NCBI RefSeq assembly: GCF_037478135.1
Contig: NZ_JBBHDV010000002.1
Location: 277,506 to 341,505, forward strand
DNA: 64,000 nt
Direction: 5' to 3'
Source: Denitratimonas sp037478135
GTDB lineage: Bacteria; Pseudomonadota; Gammaproteobacteria; Xanthomonadales; Xanthomonadaceae
The notes under the pieces were generated by a model. The model was not told the origin of the DNA. It saw only the letters and a list, made by a program, of their open reading frames with translations, and did not search any database. Each line of letters begins with the position of its first letter. The first letter of the stretch is position 1. Below, in pieces: positions 8,209 to 17,255 of the stretch. The translations under genes and the position numbers were made by a program.

Positions 8209-9297
8209 ATGTCCATCAGCGAAGAACACGTCCGCCAGTTGCTTGCTCGGGTCAATGATCCCAACACCGGCCAGGATCTGGTCGCCAGCGGCCAGGTGCG
8301 CGGCATCGGCATCGATGGCGGCAAGGTGGCGGTGGAGCTGGTGCTGGGCTACCCGGCGAAAAGTTGGCATGCGGCGCTGGCGGAAATGGCCGAAGCCGCG
8401 CTACGCATCGATCCGGCGATCCTGGGCGCAAGCGTTTCGGTGACCTCGCGGGTGCAGGCGCATCGGGTGCAACAGCAGCTGAGCCCGCTGCCGGGCGTGA
8501 AGAACATCATCGCCGTGGCCTCGGGCAAGGGCGGCGTCGGCAAATCCACCACTTCGACCAATCTGGCGCTGGCGCTGGTGGCTGAAGGCGCCCGCGTGGG
8601 CATCCTGGATGCCGACATCTACGGTCCCAGCATTCCGCGCATGCTGGGCCTGTCCGGTCGCCCGGAAAGCCCGGACGGCAAGCGCATCATCCCGATGCGG
8701 GCGCATGGCGTTCAGACGATGTCGATCGGTTTCCTGATCGAGGAAGATACGCCGATGATCTGGCGCGGACCGATGACCACGCAGGCGCTGCAGCAGATGC
8801 TGTCCGACACCATGTGGGACGATCTGGACTATCTGATCATCGACCTGCCGCCGGGCACCGGCGACATCCAGCTCACGCTGTGCCAGCGGGTGCCTCTGTC
8901 GGCCGCGTTGATCGTCACCACACCCCAGGACATCGCCCTGCTGGATGCGCGCAAGGGGCTGAAAATGTTCGAAAAGGTCGAAGTGCCGGTGCTGGGCATC
9001 GTGGAGAACATGGCGGTCCATGTGTGTTCCAACTGCGGCCATGCCGAGCACATCTTCGGCAGTGGTGGCGGGGCGCGCATGTCCGAGCAGTACGACGTGC
9101 CGCTGCTGGGTTCGCTGCCGCTGGACATCCGCATCCGCGAACAGGCCGATGGCGGCATGCCCACCGTCGCGGCGCAGCCGGATTCGGCTCTGGCCGCCGC
9201 TTACCGCGACATCGCGCGCAAGGCCAGCGGCCGACTCTCGCTGCGCGCCCGCAACAAGGCCATCGCCTTTCCCAACATCGTGGTGCAGAACACCTGA
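8209..9297 (+). CDS. apbC: Iron-sulfur cluster carrier ATPase, Mrp/ApbC family
   Basis: Cytoplasmic P-loop ATPase that carries and delivers [4Fe-4S] clusters. An N-terminal MIP18-like/DUF59 domain (about 1-85) is followed by a deviant Walker A SGKGGVGKST, the NUBP/Mrp motif GILDADIYGPSIP, and the cluster-binding CSNC pair in HVCSNCGHAEHIFG. 362 residues is normal. The ATG at 8209 starts MSISEEHVRQLLARV. A TACAAT hexamer at 8159-8164 could serve as -10, without a good -35. metG/apbC divergence is a common gammaproteobacterial arrangement. Confidence 0.95.
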   Translation: MSISEEHVRQLLARVNDPNTGQDLVASGQVRGIGIDGGKVAVELVLGYPAKSWHAALAEMAEAALRIDPAILGASVSVTSRVQAHRVQQQLSPLPGVKNIIAVASGKGGVGKSTTSTNLALALVAEGARVGILDADIYGPSIPRMLGLSGRPESPDGKRIIPMRAHGVQTMSIGFLIEEDTPMIWRGPMTTQALQQMLSDTMWDDLDYLIIDLPPGTGDIQLTLCQRVPLSAALIVTTPQDIALLDARKGLKMFEKVEVPVLGIVENMAVHVCSNCGHAEHIFGSGGGARMSEQYDVPLLGSLPLDIRIREQADGGMPTVAAQPDSALAAAYRDIARKASGRLSLRARNKAIAFPNIVVQNT

Positions 9298-9453
9298 GTG
9301 TGTGCGGGGCGGGATACTTCACAAGCGGCATGCGCCCGGATGCCGTGCTGTGTAGACGTGATGCGGGCAGGGTTGCGGGGGGTGTCGGCGGCGCACGTTT
9401 GCCGTGCCGATATACTGATTGTCCCTGACAATCTGTCGCTGCCGGACCTGCCC

Positions 9454-11496
9454 ATGTCACGCACCGTTTTCTTTCGCCTCGCACAGATTCTCCCGTTGCT
9501 GATCTGTGCCGCAGCCATGCTTGCCGGCCCTGTGTTGGCTCGTGAACCGGTACCTATCGAGCTGTTGGCCCGTGTGCCGGAGATCCAGTCGGTATCGATG
9601 AGCACCGATGGCAAGAATCTGGTGGCTTTGGTAGTCGCGCCCGGCTCCAAGCATCAGGAAACCGCTCTGGCCACCTGGGACATGGACAATCTGGATGCAG
9701 GTCCGGTAGTCACGCCATCCGGCGACAGGATGAAGTTCATCGCCGCCAATGCAATGAAGGCTGATCGCATCCTGGTCATCGCGCGCCAGGAGTGGAGCGG
9801 GCAGCTGGGTGGTTGCGGTGAAGGTCGCACCACCGGTTCCACCCGCACCTTCGTGACCAAGGCCTACCTCACCGATACCGGACACAAGAAGTTCGGTGAG
9901 GCCTTCGCCGACAACACGCGTCGGATCGGGGTCGGTGAAGATATCCAGCGCTGCCTGGAAATCGCTGGAACCGCTTCGCTGGTCAGTACCCTGCCACTGG
10001 ATCCGGACCGGGTCATCATCCAGCAGATGAACAGCATGACGCTGTCTGGCAACTACTACCTTTACAACCTGCGCAATGGTGAAACCGAGTTGCTGTTCAA
10101 ATCCGGTGGCCGCACCACGCCGGGCCTGTTCAATCCGCGTGACGGCAGGGTGTTGACCCGCTACGAGCTGGAGCCGGCCGGCCCGGGGGAATACGAGCAG
10201 CGCGTGCTGATCCGCAACCCGGAAAGCGGCGAGTTCGAGGAGCATCCAGAGCTGACTCGGAAGATCAGCGAGCGCTACACCGTGAACATCGCCGGCATTG
10301 ATGAAGCCAGCGGCAAGTACTACGTGCTGACCGACATGTTTTCCGACCATGTGCAGGCCCGGTTCTACGACCCGGCCACGCGCAAGTTCGAGGCCGAAGC
10401 GCTGCTGGCGCATCCGCATTTCGACATCGGCGGCCTGATCCTGGGCAGCCAGCCGAGCAACTTCAACCAGGTGGTCGGCTTCCATGTGGATGCCGCGCAG
10501 CGTGAGTTCACCTATGTCGATCCGGCGCTGAAGGCGGTCCACGACCTGCTGCAGAAGGCCTATCCGGGCCAGAGCGTCTATCTCAACAATTACAACAATG
10601 ACCATTCGCGCGTGCTGTTCACCACTACCAGCCCGCGCCATCCGCCGGCTTATCACCTGCTGCTGGACCGCAGTCGTGTTGTCAGCCTCGGCAGTCAGCG
10701 TCCGGAGATCAAGCCGGAAAGCATTGGTGAACAGCGCTGGGTCACCTACAGCGCGCGTGACGGCATGAAGATTCCGGCGCTGCTGGATCTGCCGGCCGGC
10801 TGGAAAAAGGAAGACGGCCCCCTGCCCACCATCATCCACCCGCATGGTGGCCCCTGGGCGCGCGACATGGGCGGTTGGGATGGCAGCGGATGGGTACCGA
10901 TGCTGACGTCGCGCGGCTACGCCGTGCTGCGTCCCCAATACCGCGGATCGGCCGGTCTGGGGCGCGAGCTGTGGCTGGCCGGTGATGCCGAGTGGGGGCA
11001 GAAGATGCAGGACGACAAGGACGATGGCGCGGCATGGCTGGTGCAGCAGGGGATCGCCGACAAGGATCGGATCGCTATCTTCGGTTATTCCTATGGGGGC
11101 TTCGCTGCGGCTGCGGCGGTGGTGCGCCCAGACAGTCCGTACCAGTGTGCGATCTCCGGTGCGCCGGTCACCGATTTGACCAAGCTGGGCCGCAGTTGGA
11201 GCGAGAACCGGCTGCAGCGCATCCTGCAGGGACGCACCCTCAAGGGCATGGACCCGATGCGCAATGCCGAGACGGCCAATATCCCGGTGCTGTTGTTCGT
11301 CGGTGACCGTGATGTGCGCACGCCGTCGTTCCATGCGCGTGACTTCTATCGCAAGGTGCGTGACAAGGTGCCGGCCAGGTTCGAGCTGATCCCGGACATG
11401 CCGCACAGCATGCCGTGGTACTACCGGCATCAGAAGACCACGCTGGAGCTGATCGAGAACTACCTGGCGAAGGACTGCGGTCCCCGAGGGCTGTAA
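9454..11496 (+). CDS. Secreted S9-family (prolyl oligopeptidase-type) peptidase
   Basis: 680 residues. A signal peptide (basic SRTVFFR, hydrophobic core, predicted cut after GPVLA) directs export. The first ~430 residues are a beta-propeller-like domain; the C-terminal ~250 are an alpha/beta hydrolase. The nucleophile elbow is GYSYGGFAA, the acid lies in FVGDRDVRTP, and the histidine in DMPHSMPWYY, completing a Ser-Asp-His triad. An oxyanion-side loop PHGGPWARDMGG is present. Likely role: cleavage of oligopeptides in the periplasm or outside. It precedes a TonB-dependent receptor on the same strand, suggesting coupled peptide digestion and uptake. The exact specificity is unknown. Confidence 0.88.
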   Translation: MSRTVFFRLAQILPLLICAAAMLAGPVLAREPVPIELLARVPEIQSVSMSTDGKNLVALVVAPGSKHQETALATWDMDNLDAGPVVTPSGDRMKFIAANAMKADRILVIARQEWSGQLGGCGEGRTTGSTRTFVTKAYLTDTGHKKFGEAFADNTRRIGVGEDIQRCLEIAGTASLVSTLPLDPDRVIIQQMNSMTLSGNYYLYNLRNGETELLFKSGGRTTPGLFNPRDGRVLTRYELEPAGPGEYEQRVLIRNPESGEFEEHPELTRKISERYTVNIAGIDEASGKYYVLTDMFSDHVQARFYDPATRKFEAEALLAHPHFDIGGLILGSQPSNFNQVVGFHVDAAQREFTYVDPALKAVHDLLQKAYPGQSVYLNNYNNDHSRVLFTTTSPRHPPAYHLLLDRSRVVSLGSQRPEIKPESIGEQRWVTYSARDGMKIPALLDLPAGWKKEDGPLPTIIHPHGGPWARDMGGWDGSGWVPMLTSRGYAVLRPQYRGSAGLGRELWLAGDAEWGQKMQDDKDDGAAWLVQQGIADKDRIAIFGYSYGGFAAAAAVVRPDSPYQCAISGAPVTDLTKLGRSWSENRLQRILQGRTLKGMDPMRNAETANIPVLLFVGDRDVRTPSFHARDFYRKVRDKVPARFELIPDMPHSMPWYYRHQKTTLELIENYLAKDCGPRGL

Positions 11497-11566
11497 GCCG
11501 CATCAGGGTGTTTCCGATCTGATGCTGGAGTATTCAGCGGGCCTTGACAGATCATTGTTGCGATAA

Positions 11567-11595
11567 CGTTAAGCCAACGGTAGTATTGCTTAACG
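11567..11595. promoter_or_regulatory. Inverted repeat upstream of the TonB receptor, candidate operator
   Basis: CGTTAAGC (11567-11574) and GCTTAACG (11588-11595) are perfect 8-bp inverted half-sites separated by 13 bases; pairing extends outward with one mismatch to GAT and ATGTC. A consensus -35 TTGACA lies at 11544-11549, so the first half-site falls where a -10 would be. The arrangement fits a repressor operator over a promoter, or a leader stem-loop. Confidence 0.5.
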
Positions 11596-11631
11596 ATGTC
11601 ATAACGACCAACTTCACCATTGGGGAGCTTG

Positions 11632-14532
11632 ATGATGCGAAACCGGAAAAAATCTTTCGATATCAAACGTCTGCCACTTGCCTTGGCGGTATTCGGGTGC
11701 CTTTACGGCGCCGCCGCCTTCGCCCAAGAGAGTGAAGAGGAGACGACTGAGGCGCCTCGTGAGGAAGCTTCCCAGCTTGAACGGGTGACGGTTACCGGTT
11801 CGCTGCTGCGCCGCGCCGAGTACGACGCGGTGTCGCCGATCCAGATCATTTCGGCCGATACCAACGTCGCACTCGGCCAGATGGAGGTTTCCGAGTTCCT
11901 GCAGAAGTCCAGCATCGCTGCCGGTTCCACCCAGATCAGCCATCAGTTCGGTGCCTATGTGACTGCCGGCGGTGTAGGTGCGCAGACCTTGTCGCTACGC
12001 GGTCTGGGTGCCAACCGCACCCTGGTTCTGCTTGATGGGCATCGCCCCGGTCCGGCGGGTACCCGTGGCCAGGTGGCGGCGTTCGATCTGAACGTACTGC
12101 CGTCTTCGATCATCCAGCGTGTGGAACTGCTGAAGGACGGTTCCTCGTCGATCTACGGCTCCGACGCCGTGGCCGGTGTGGCCAACGTCATCACCCGCAA
12201 GTCGTTCGACGCGCCCGAGATCACCGCAGCGTTCCGCGCTCCGTTCAATCGCGGCGGTGAGGTGTTCACCTTCTCGGCAGCCAACGGTTGGGGCTTCAGC
12301 AACGGCAACATCGTGGTGGCCGGTGAGTACTACAAGCAGGAGCCGCTGCAGGTCGGTGACCGCGACTTCTTCCGCTGCGCCCAGGATCTTGTGACCGACC
12401 AGAACGGCAACAGCCTGGATCGTATCGACCGTTCGAGCCTGGCAGGCACGCCGCTGGCCGGTTGCTCGGCCACCAACCTCTACATCAATACCGTGATGGA
12501 CGCATTTCTTGGCACGCGCTATGTGCCGAGCTGGGATGGCACCACCATCGGCGCAATCCCCGGTTACCGCCCGCGTACGAACACCAACTGGGTCGGTGAG
12601 AATCCGGCTTTCTACAACGACTGGCTCAACTTCGAACATTACGGCGATACCTACATCATCCAGGATCTGGAGCGCCTCAGCGGCTACATCGCCGCAGACT
12701 TCGACTTCAGCAATGTGAGCTGGAATACGCAGCTGCTGGTCAACCGTCGCGAGAGCGAATACAAGGGCTTCCGCCAATTCTTCCCGGTAATTGCAGGTCG
12801 TCCGGGGTCGGTCTACATGTACGGCAACGATCCGGATTTCGTGAATACCTGGGTTGAATCGGGTGTCGCGCAGCCGGTGATGCCGTTCCGCTCGGAAAGC
12901 AATCAGCGGGTGGACTACATCTACCTTAACACCAACCTTTCCGGCGGGCTGGCCGGTTCGTGGATCTGGGACGTCAACGCCAACTACACCCGCTCGGATG
13001 GTCGTTACAACAACCTGTCGATCGACGCCAGCAGAACAGGCGACTGGCAGTACGGAGAAGACGCACCGACGATCAACTACTTTGATCCCGGCTTCCTCAG
13101 CGGTGAACGAATGGATGAGCTGGTGGGTCTGATCGGTGCCTGGGACAAGGGCAAGACGATTTATGACCAGAAGGTGTTCACGGGTCTCATGACCGGCGAG
13201 CTGTTTGAACTGCCTGCCGGTGTCGCCGGTGGCGCGATCGGCGTTGAATATCGTGAATTCAGCATCGATGACCAGCCGGGTGAGCTCTCACGTGGTGGAA
13301 TGCTTTGGGGGCAAAGCTCGGCCCAGGTGACCAAGGGTGACGATGCGGTGAAGGAAGCCTTTGCCGAAATCGAGATTCCGCTGCTGGGCAACCTGCCGGG
13401 CATCGAGAATCTGACACTCAACGCTTCCGGGCGCTGGTTTGATTACGATTCGGTGGATGGCAGTGATTCGGTCTGGAAGCTGGGTCTGAGCTGGCAGATC
13501 GTGCCTTCGCTGCGTGCCCGCGCCACCAAGGGCACCTCGTTCCGTGCCCCGGGCCTGTATGAGCTGTACTTGGGCAACCAGTCCGGCTTCCAGGGCCAGT
13601 TGGCGATCGACCCCTGCATCGACTGGGGCGCCAGCAACAACATCAACATCCGCGCGAACTGTGCGGCCGCCGGTATTCCTGAGGACTACAACGGTGCACC
13701 CTCCTCGGCCCAGGTCTTCACCGGCGGTGGTGCCGGCTTCCTGAATCCGGAGCATTCCAATGCGCTGACCTACGGCATTGTCTGGACACCGGAGTTCTCG
13801 CCGATCAGTATTGCGGTTGATTATTTCGAAATCGAAGTCAGGGACCAGATCGCCAGCCTGGGTGCGGGTACCATTGTGGCGAGCTGCTACGGTGCGGACA
13901 TCTACCCGAACAACTTCTGTGACCTGTTCACCCGTGCTGGGCCGGATGGAACCGAGCCGTTCAAGATCGACAATATCTACGCGACCTACATCAACCTGCA
14001 CAAGCAGAAGGTGAAGGGTTTCGACCTGCTGACCCGCTTCCAGAACGACTATGCCTATGGCACGTTGACCATTGATTCGCAGGTTACCTACATCACCCAG
14101 GATATCTCGCAGACCTTTGAAAGCCCGCTGGCCGGTGGTACGCGGTTCACGGACTGGGTGGGTGATATCGGTCGTCCGAAGCTGGTGGGTAATCTCAATG
14201 CCTCGATCAAACGCGGCGATTTCACCTATCACTGGGGCATGGACTACGTCCATCCCACGAAGGTGATCGGCGATATTCCCAACACCTATCTGGGTCGGGG
14301 CGGTGCGGTCTACGATTACAAGGCCGATTCGCGCCTGTACCACAGCGCTTCGGTGCGTTACGAGCAGCCGACCTGGTCGCTGCTGCTGGGCGTGCACAAC
14401 CTGTTCAACGCCAAACCGGACTCGATTTCCAATGGTCTGGGCGAGGGTCGCTATGGCAACGTGCCGGTTCAGGCCACGCAGTACGACTATCTGGGACGTT
14501 CGCTTTTCGTGCGCTACAACCAGAAGTTCTGA
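11632..14532 (+). CDS. TonB-dependent outer-membrane receptor
   Basis: 966 residues. The signal peptide (MMRNRKKSFDIKRLPLALAV onward) is cut near AAAFA/QESEE. A TonB-box-like ERVTVTGSLLRR follows, then the plug domain (QTLSLRGLGANRTLVLLDG, GSSSIYGSDAVAGVANVITR), then a long 22-strand barrel ending in the aromatic terminus RYNQKF. The size and plug wording fit the large oligopeptide/oligosaccharide receptor group common in Lysobacterales. The first of two adjacent ATGs is given; a GGGGAG Shine-Dalgarno at 11622-11627 is 4 or 7 bases away, so 11635 is equally possible. Substrate unknown; the preceding peptidase hints at peptides. Confidence 0.93.
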   Translation: MMRNRKKSFDIKRLPLALAVFGCLYGAAAFAQESEEETTEAPREEASQLERVTVTGSLLRRAEYDAVSPIQIISADTNVALGQMEVSEFLQKSSIAAGSTQISHQFGAYVTAGGVGAQTLSLRGLGANRTLVLLDGHRPGPAGTRGQVAAFDLNVLPSSIIQRVELLKDGSSSIYGSDAVAGVANVITRKSFDAPEITAAFRAPFNRGGEVFTFSAANGWGFSNGNIVVAGEYYKQEPLQVGDRDFFRCAQDLVTDQNGNSLDRIDRSSLAGTPLAGCSATNLYINTVMDAFLGTRYVPSWDGTTIGAIPGYRPRTNTNWVGENPAFYNDWLNFEHYGDTYIIQDLERLSGYIAADFDFSNVSWNTQLLVNRRESEYKGFRQFFPVIAGRPGSVYMYGNDPDFVNTWVESGVAQPVMPFRSESNQRVDYIYLNTNLSGGLAGSWIWDVNANYTRSDGRYNNLSIDASRTGDWQYGEDAPTINYFDPGFLSGERMDELVGLIGAWDKGKTIYDQKVFTGLMTGELFELPAGVAGGAIGVEYREFSIDDQPGELSRGGMLWGQSSAQVTKGDDAVKEAFAEIEIPLLGNLPGIENLTLNASGRWFDYDSVDGSDSVWKLGLSWQIVPSLRARATKGTSFRAPGLYELYLGNQSGFQGQLAIDPCIDWGASNNINIRANCAAAGIPEDYNGAPSSAQVFTGGGAGFLNPEHSNALTYGIVWTPEFSPISIAVDYFEIEVRDQIASLGAGTIVASCYGADIYPNNFCDLFTRAGPDGTEPFKIDNIYATYINLHKQKVKGFDLLTRFQNDYAYGTLTIDSQVTYITQDISQTFESPLAGGTRFTDWVGDIGRPKLVGNLNASIKRGDFTYHWGMDYVHPTKVIGDIPNTYLGRGGAVYDYKADSRLYHSASVRYEQPTWSLLLGVHNLFNAKPDSISNGLGEGRYGNVPVQATQYDYLGRSLFVRYNQKF

Positions 14533-14561
14533 TCTGACTGCTTGAGTCAGTTGCAACTTGG

Positions 14562-14593
14562 CGAGGCCCGGCGAAAGCCGGGCCTCGTCTTTT
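14562..14593 (+). terminator. Rho-independent terminator of the TonB receptor gene
   Basis: An 11-bp stem CGAGGCCCGGC / GCCGGGCCTCG closes on a GAAA tetraloop and is followed by TCTTTTG. A smaller hairpin (CTGACT-GCTTG-AGTCAG, 14534-14550) directly follows the stop codon. The rest of the gap up to rapZ (14594-14749) shows nothing recognisable. Confidence 0.9.
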
Positions 14594-14749
14594 GTCGGGC
14601 GCCATCCTGCATGCTTGACTGATACAGGTCGTGAGCGCGGCCTTGGACCTGCATCACTGATGTCAGCAAGGCTGAGCGCCGTAGCGGTGCGGAAGTGGAG
14701 TGGTTACGAACGGCGGAGTGGCCATACCCGGTTCGTCCGCGGGTCGACG

Positions 14750-15631
14750 CTATTCCAGTTCGCGATGGAAGGTCACGGCACGGGTGCGGCCCTGGTCGCG
14801 CCAGTGTGCGGCCAGCCATTCGGCGCAGTAGACCGAGCGGTGGCGGCCGCCGGTGCAGCCGAATGCCAGGGTCACGTAGCTGCGGGTGTCGCTTTCAAAA
14901 CGCGGCAGCCAGTGGTCGAGGAACGCGGCAACGTGGCCGAGGTAGTCGTTGACCGGCTCCTGCTGCTCGAAGAACTCGCGCACCGGCGCGTCGCGTCCGG
15001 AAAGCGGGCGCAGGCGTGGATCCCAGTGCGGGTTCGGCAGGCAGCGCACGTCGAACACGAAGTCGGCATCGCCCGGCACGCCGTGGCGGTAGGCGAAGGA
15101 CTGCACCAGCAGCGACAGGCCAGGGCGGGTGTTGCTGGCCAGTTCGGTCACGACCCAGCGGCGCAGCTGGTGCACGTTCATCTGGCTGCTGTCCAGCACC
15201 CGGTCGGCGATGGCGATCAGCGGTTTCAGGCGCTGGCGTTCCTGCGCGATGGCATCGGCCAGCGGTAGCCCGTCCAGGCTCAGTGGATGGCGTCGGCGGG
15301 TTTCGCTGTAGCGCCGGATCAGCACCTCGTCTTCGGTATCCAGAAAGATCAGCCGGTGCTGCCAGCCCATGCCGCCCACCTGGGCCAGCGAATGCGGCAG
15401 CTGGATCAGGCCTTCGGGCCGGTTGCGCACGTCGATGCCGACCGCCAGGCGGGGCGGGGTTTCGGCGCTGGCGGTGATGTTGGCGACGAACGCCGGCAGC
15501 AGTTCGGCCGGCAGGTTGTCGACGCAGTAGTAGTCCAGGTCTTCCAGCGTGCGCAGCACCACGCTCTTGCCGGAGCCGGAAAGTCCGCTGACGATCAGCA
15601 GGGGCTGGGCGGAATCGGGTGGCGTATTCAT
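14750..15631 (-). CDS. rapZ: RNase adapter / nucleotide-binding protein RapZ
   Basis: P-loop protein that in enterobacteria targets sRNA GlmZ to RNase E and so controls amino-sugar synthesis. Walker A GLSGSGKS covers residues 16-23. The C-terminal domain contains TLAFGCTGGRHRSVYCAEWL, a phosphofructokinase-like fold signature of the family. 293 residues is usual. It is the last gene of the minus-strand block; its ATG overlaps the hprK stop (ATGA). No ptsH or ptsI follows, unlike the arrangement in some relatives. Confidence 0.96.
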   Translation of the reverse strand: MNTPPDSAQPLLIVSGLSGSGKSVVLRTLEDLDYYCVDNLPAELLPAFVANITASAETPPRLAVGIDVRNRPEGLIQLPHSLAQVGGMGWQHRLIFLDTEDEVLIRRYSETRRRHPLSLDGLPLADAIAQERQRLKPLIAIADRVLDSSQMNVHQLRRWVVTELASNTRPGLSLLVQSFAYRHGVPGDADFVFDVRCLPNPHWDPRLRPLSGRDAPVREFFEQQEPVNDYLGHVAAFLDHWLPRFESDTRSYVTLAFGCTGGRHRSVYCAEWLAAHWRDQGRTRAVTFHRELE

Positions 15632-16590
15632 GTCCTGGGCTCGCGTCGCATCTGGTGGGCTTGGCGGTCGATGAAAGTCTGGGCGGCGTCGAAGCCGCGG
15701 CTCTTGAGCACATGGGCGCGCACCGCGGCTTCGGCCAGTACTGCCAGGTTGCGGCCTGCGGCCACCGGCAGGGTGATCTGCGGGATGTCCAGATCCAGCA
15801 CCCGCCGGGTGCCGACATCGCCGTAGAGGCGTTCCATTTCACGTCCTTCGACACTCAGTGTCTCCTGGCGTTGCAGGTGCACGATCAGGCGCAGGTACTT
15901 GTTGCGTTTGACCGCGGTATCGCCATACATCTCGCGGATGTTGAGGATGCCGATACCGCGCACTTCGAGCAGATCCTGAAGCATCTCTGGGCAGGTACCG
16001 TCGAGCATGTCCGGCGCGATCTGGGTGAACTCGGGAGCGTCGTCGGCGACCAGGCGATGACCGCGCGAGATCAGCTCCAGTGCCAGTTCGCTCTTGCCCA
16101 GACCGGATTCGCCGGTCAGCAGCACGCCGATCGAATGCACTTCCATGAATACCCCGTGCAGCGTGATGCGTCGCGCCAGCGCGCGTGCCATGTGGTACTG
16201 GAAGTAGGTCAGCAGTTCGTGCCCGCGCCGATCTGAAATCCACAAGGGCGTGCCGGACTCATTGGCGGCGTCGCGCAGATCGTCGGGGATGTCGCGGTTG
16301 CGCGCCACCACCAGTGCCAGCGGCGTGTCATTGACGATGCGTGCCAGGGTCTCCCAGCGCTGGCGTGGATCCAGGTCATCCAGATAATTCAGTTCCTCGC
16401 TGCCGACGATCTGCACCTTGTTGGCGTGGATCGTGTTCAGATAACCGGCCAGCGCGGGGCGACGTGCGAGGTGCTCGCCGGATTCCAGCACCCGCTGTTC
16501 TCCATGCTGGCCAGCGACCCAGCGCAGCGCGAGGCGATGCTCCAGTTGGTCGAAGAGTTCGCGGGCGGTGATATGGGTCGGGATCGACAT
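15628..16590 (-). CDS. hprK: HPr(Ser) kinase/phosphorylase
   Basis: Bifunctional enzyme that phosphorylates and dephosphorylates HPr at a serine. N-terminal domain (1-130), then Walker A TGESGLGKSELA near residues 159-170 and the family signature EVRGIGILNIREMYG (209-223). 320 residues. The ATG at 16590 starts MSIPTHITARELFDQ and fits the family start; the frame stays open upstream through ptsN, but that extension is not coding. Presence in a gammaproteobacterium with PtsN nearby points to regulation rather than sugar transport. No HPr gene is in the window. Confidence 0.96.
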   Translation of the reverse strand: MSIPTHITARELFDQLEHRLALRWVAGQHGEQRVLESGEHLARRPALAGYLNTIHANKVQIVGSEELNYLDDLDPRQRWETLARIVNDTPLALVVARNRDIPDDLRDAANESGTPLWISDRRGHELLTYFQYHMARALARRITLHGVFMEVHSIGVLLTGESGLGKSELALELISRGHRLVADDAPEFTQIAPDMLDGTCPEMLQDLLEVRGIGILNIREMYGDTAVKRNKYLRLIVHLQRQETLSVEGREMERLYGDVGTRRVLDLDIPQITLPVAAGRNLAVLAEAAVRAHVLKSRGFDAAQTFIDRQAHQMRREPRT

Positions 16591-16653
16591 GCGGGTGCGG
16601 AGGGCAGGATGACGGATCCAAGTATGGCGCCGGGGCGCGGCAAAGTCCTGACG

Positions 16654-16673
16654 GCCCGGCGTTCGGGCCGGGC
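16654..16673 (-). other. GC-rich hairpin in the ptsN-hprK gap
   Basis: GCCCGGC (16654-16660) pairs with GCCGGGC (16667-16673) around a 6-nt loop. No convincing U-run follows on the minus strand, so it could be a weak attenuator or an mRNA-processing/stability element inside the 151-nt spacer 16591-16741. Confidence 0.4.
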
Positions 16674-16741
16674 ATCGGGCAAGGATCAGTATCGCAGTTG
16701 CCGGGTTGCAGCGCGGTTGCTGTCCGCCTTGCGCAATGGCC

Positions 16742-17215
16742 TCAGGCGGCCAGGTGGGCGAGTTGCCAGTCCGACAGCACGGTGTGCAGTTCGCAGTCGC
16801 CGGGGGTATTGCGCAGGCGGGTGCAGAACGCGCTGTCGCTGAACATCTCTGCCAGTTGCGACAGCAGCAGCAGGTGCTGCTGGTTGAAGTGCTCGGGTAC
16901 CACCAGCGCGAACAGCAGGTCCACCGGGACACCGTCGCTGGCATCGAACGGCAATGGCGCAGCCAGCTGCAGGAACGCGCCGACCGGTGTACTGATCCCG
17001 GCCAAACGACCATGCGGAATCGCCACACCGTGGCCCAGGCCGGTGGAGCCGAGCCGTTCGCGGGCACAGAGACTGTCGAAAATCTGGCGTTCCAGTTCGG
17101 GGTCGGCTTCGGGCAGCGCCAGGGTGGCGGCAGCCAGTTCGAGCAGGCGTTTCTTGCTGGTGGCACTGGTACCCGCACGCACGCGCGCGGGTACCAGCAG
17201 GTCGATCAGATGCAT
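16742..17215 (-). CDS. ptsN: PTS IIA-Ntr nitrogen-regulatory phosphocarrier
   Basis: EIIA-fructose-type domain that accepts phosphate at a histidine from NPr/HPr and regulates potassium transport, sigma-54-linked and stress functions. The phospho-acceptor is H68 in GVAIPHGRL. 157 residues, normal for PtsN. It lies 40 nt downstream of hpf and upstream of hprK, in the same order as in other Proteobacteria. A small CAGGCC-GTA-GGCCTG hairpin sits in the hpf-ptsN gap. Cytoplasmic. Confidence 0.95.
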   Translation of the reverse strand: MHLIDLLVPARVRAGTSATSKKRLLELAAATLALPEADPELERQIFDSLCARERLGSTGLGHGVAIPHGRLAGISTPVGAFLQLAAPLPFDASDGVPVDLLFALVVPEHFNQQHLLLLSQLAEMFSDSAFCTRLRNTPGDCELHTVLSDWQLAHLAA

Positions 17216-17255
17216 GTTGTGTTGCCCCTGCCAGGCCTACGGCCTGCTTTCCCAC

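Noticed and set aside
9411..9416. TATACT as the -10 of the S9 peptidase promoter.
   Set aside because: The nearest TTG-type -35 (9399-9404) is only 6 bases away, and no other is at 16-18 bases.
16591..17178. Upstream extension of the hprK frame through ptsN.
   Set aside because: The extension is low-complexity and overlaps ptsN, which has its own clear start and motifs; HprK homologues begin at MSIPTHITA.
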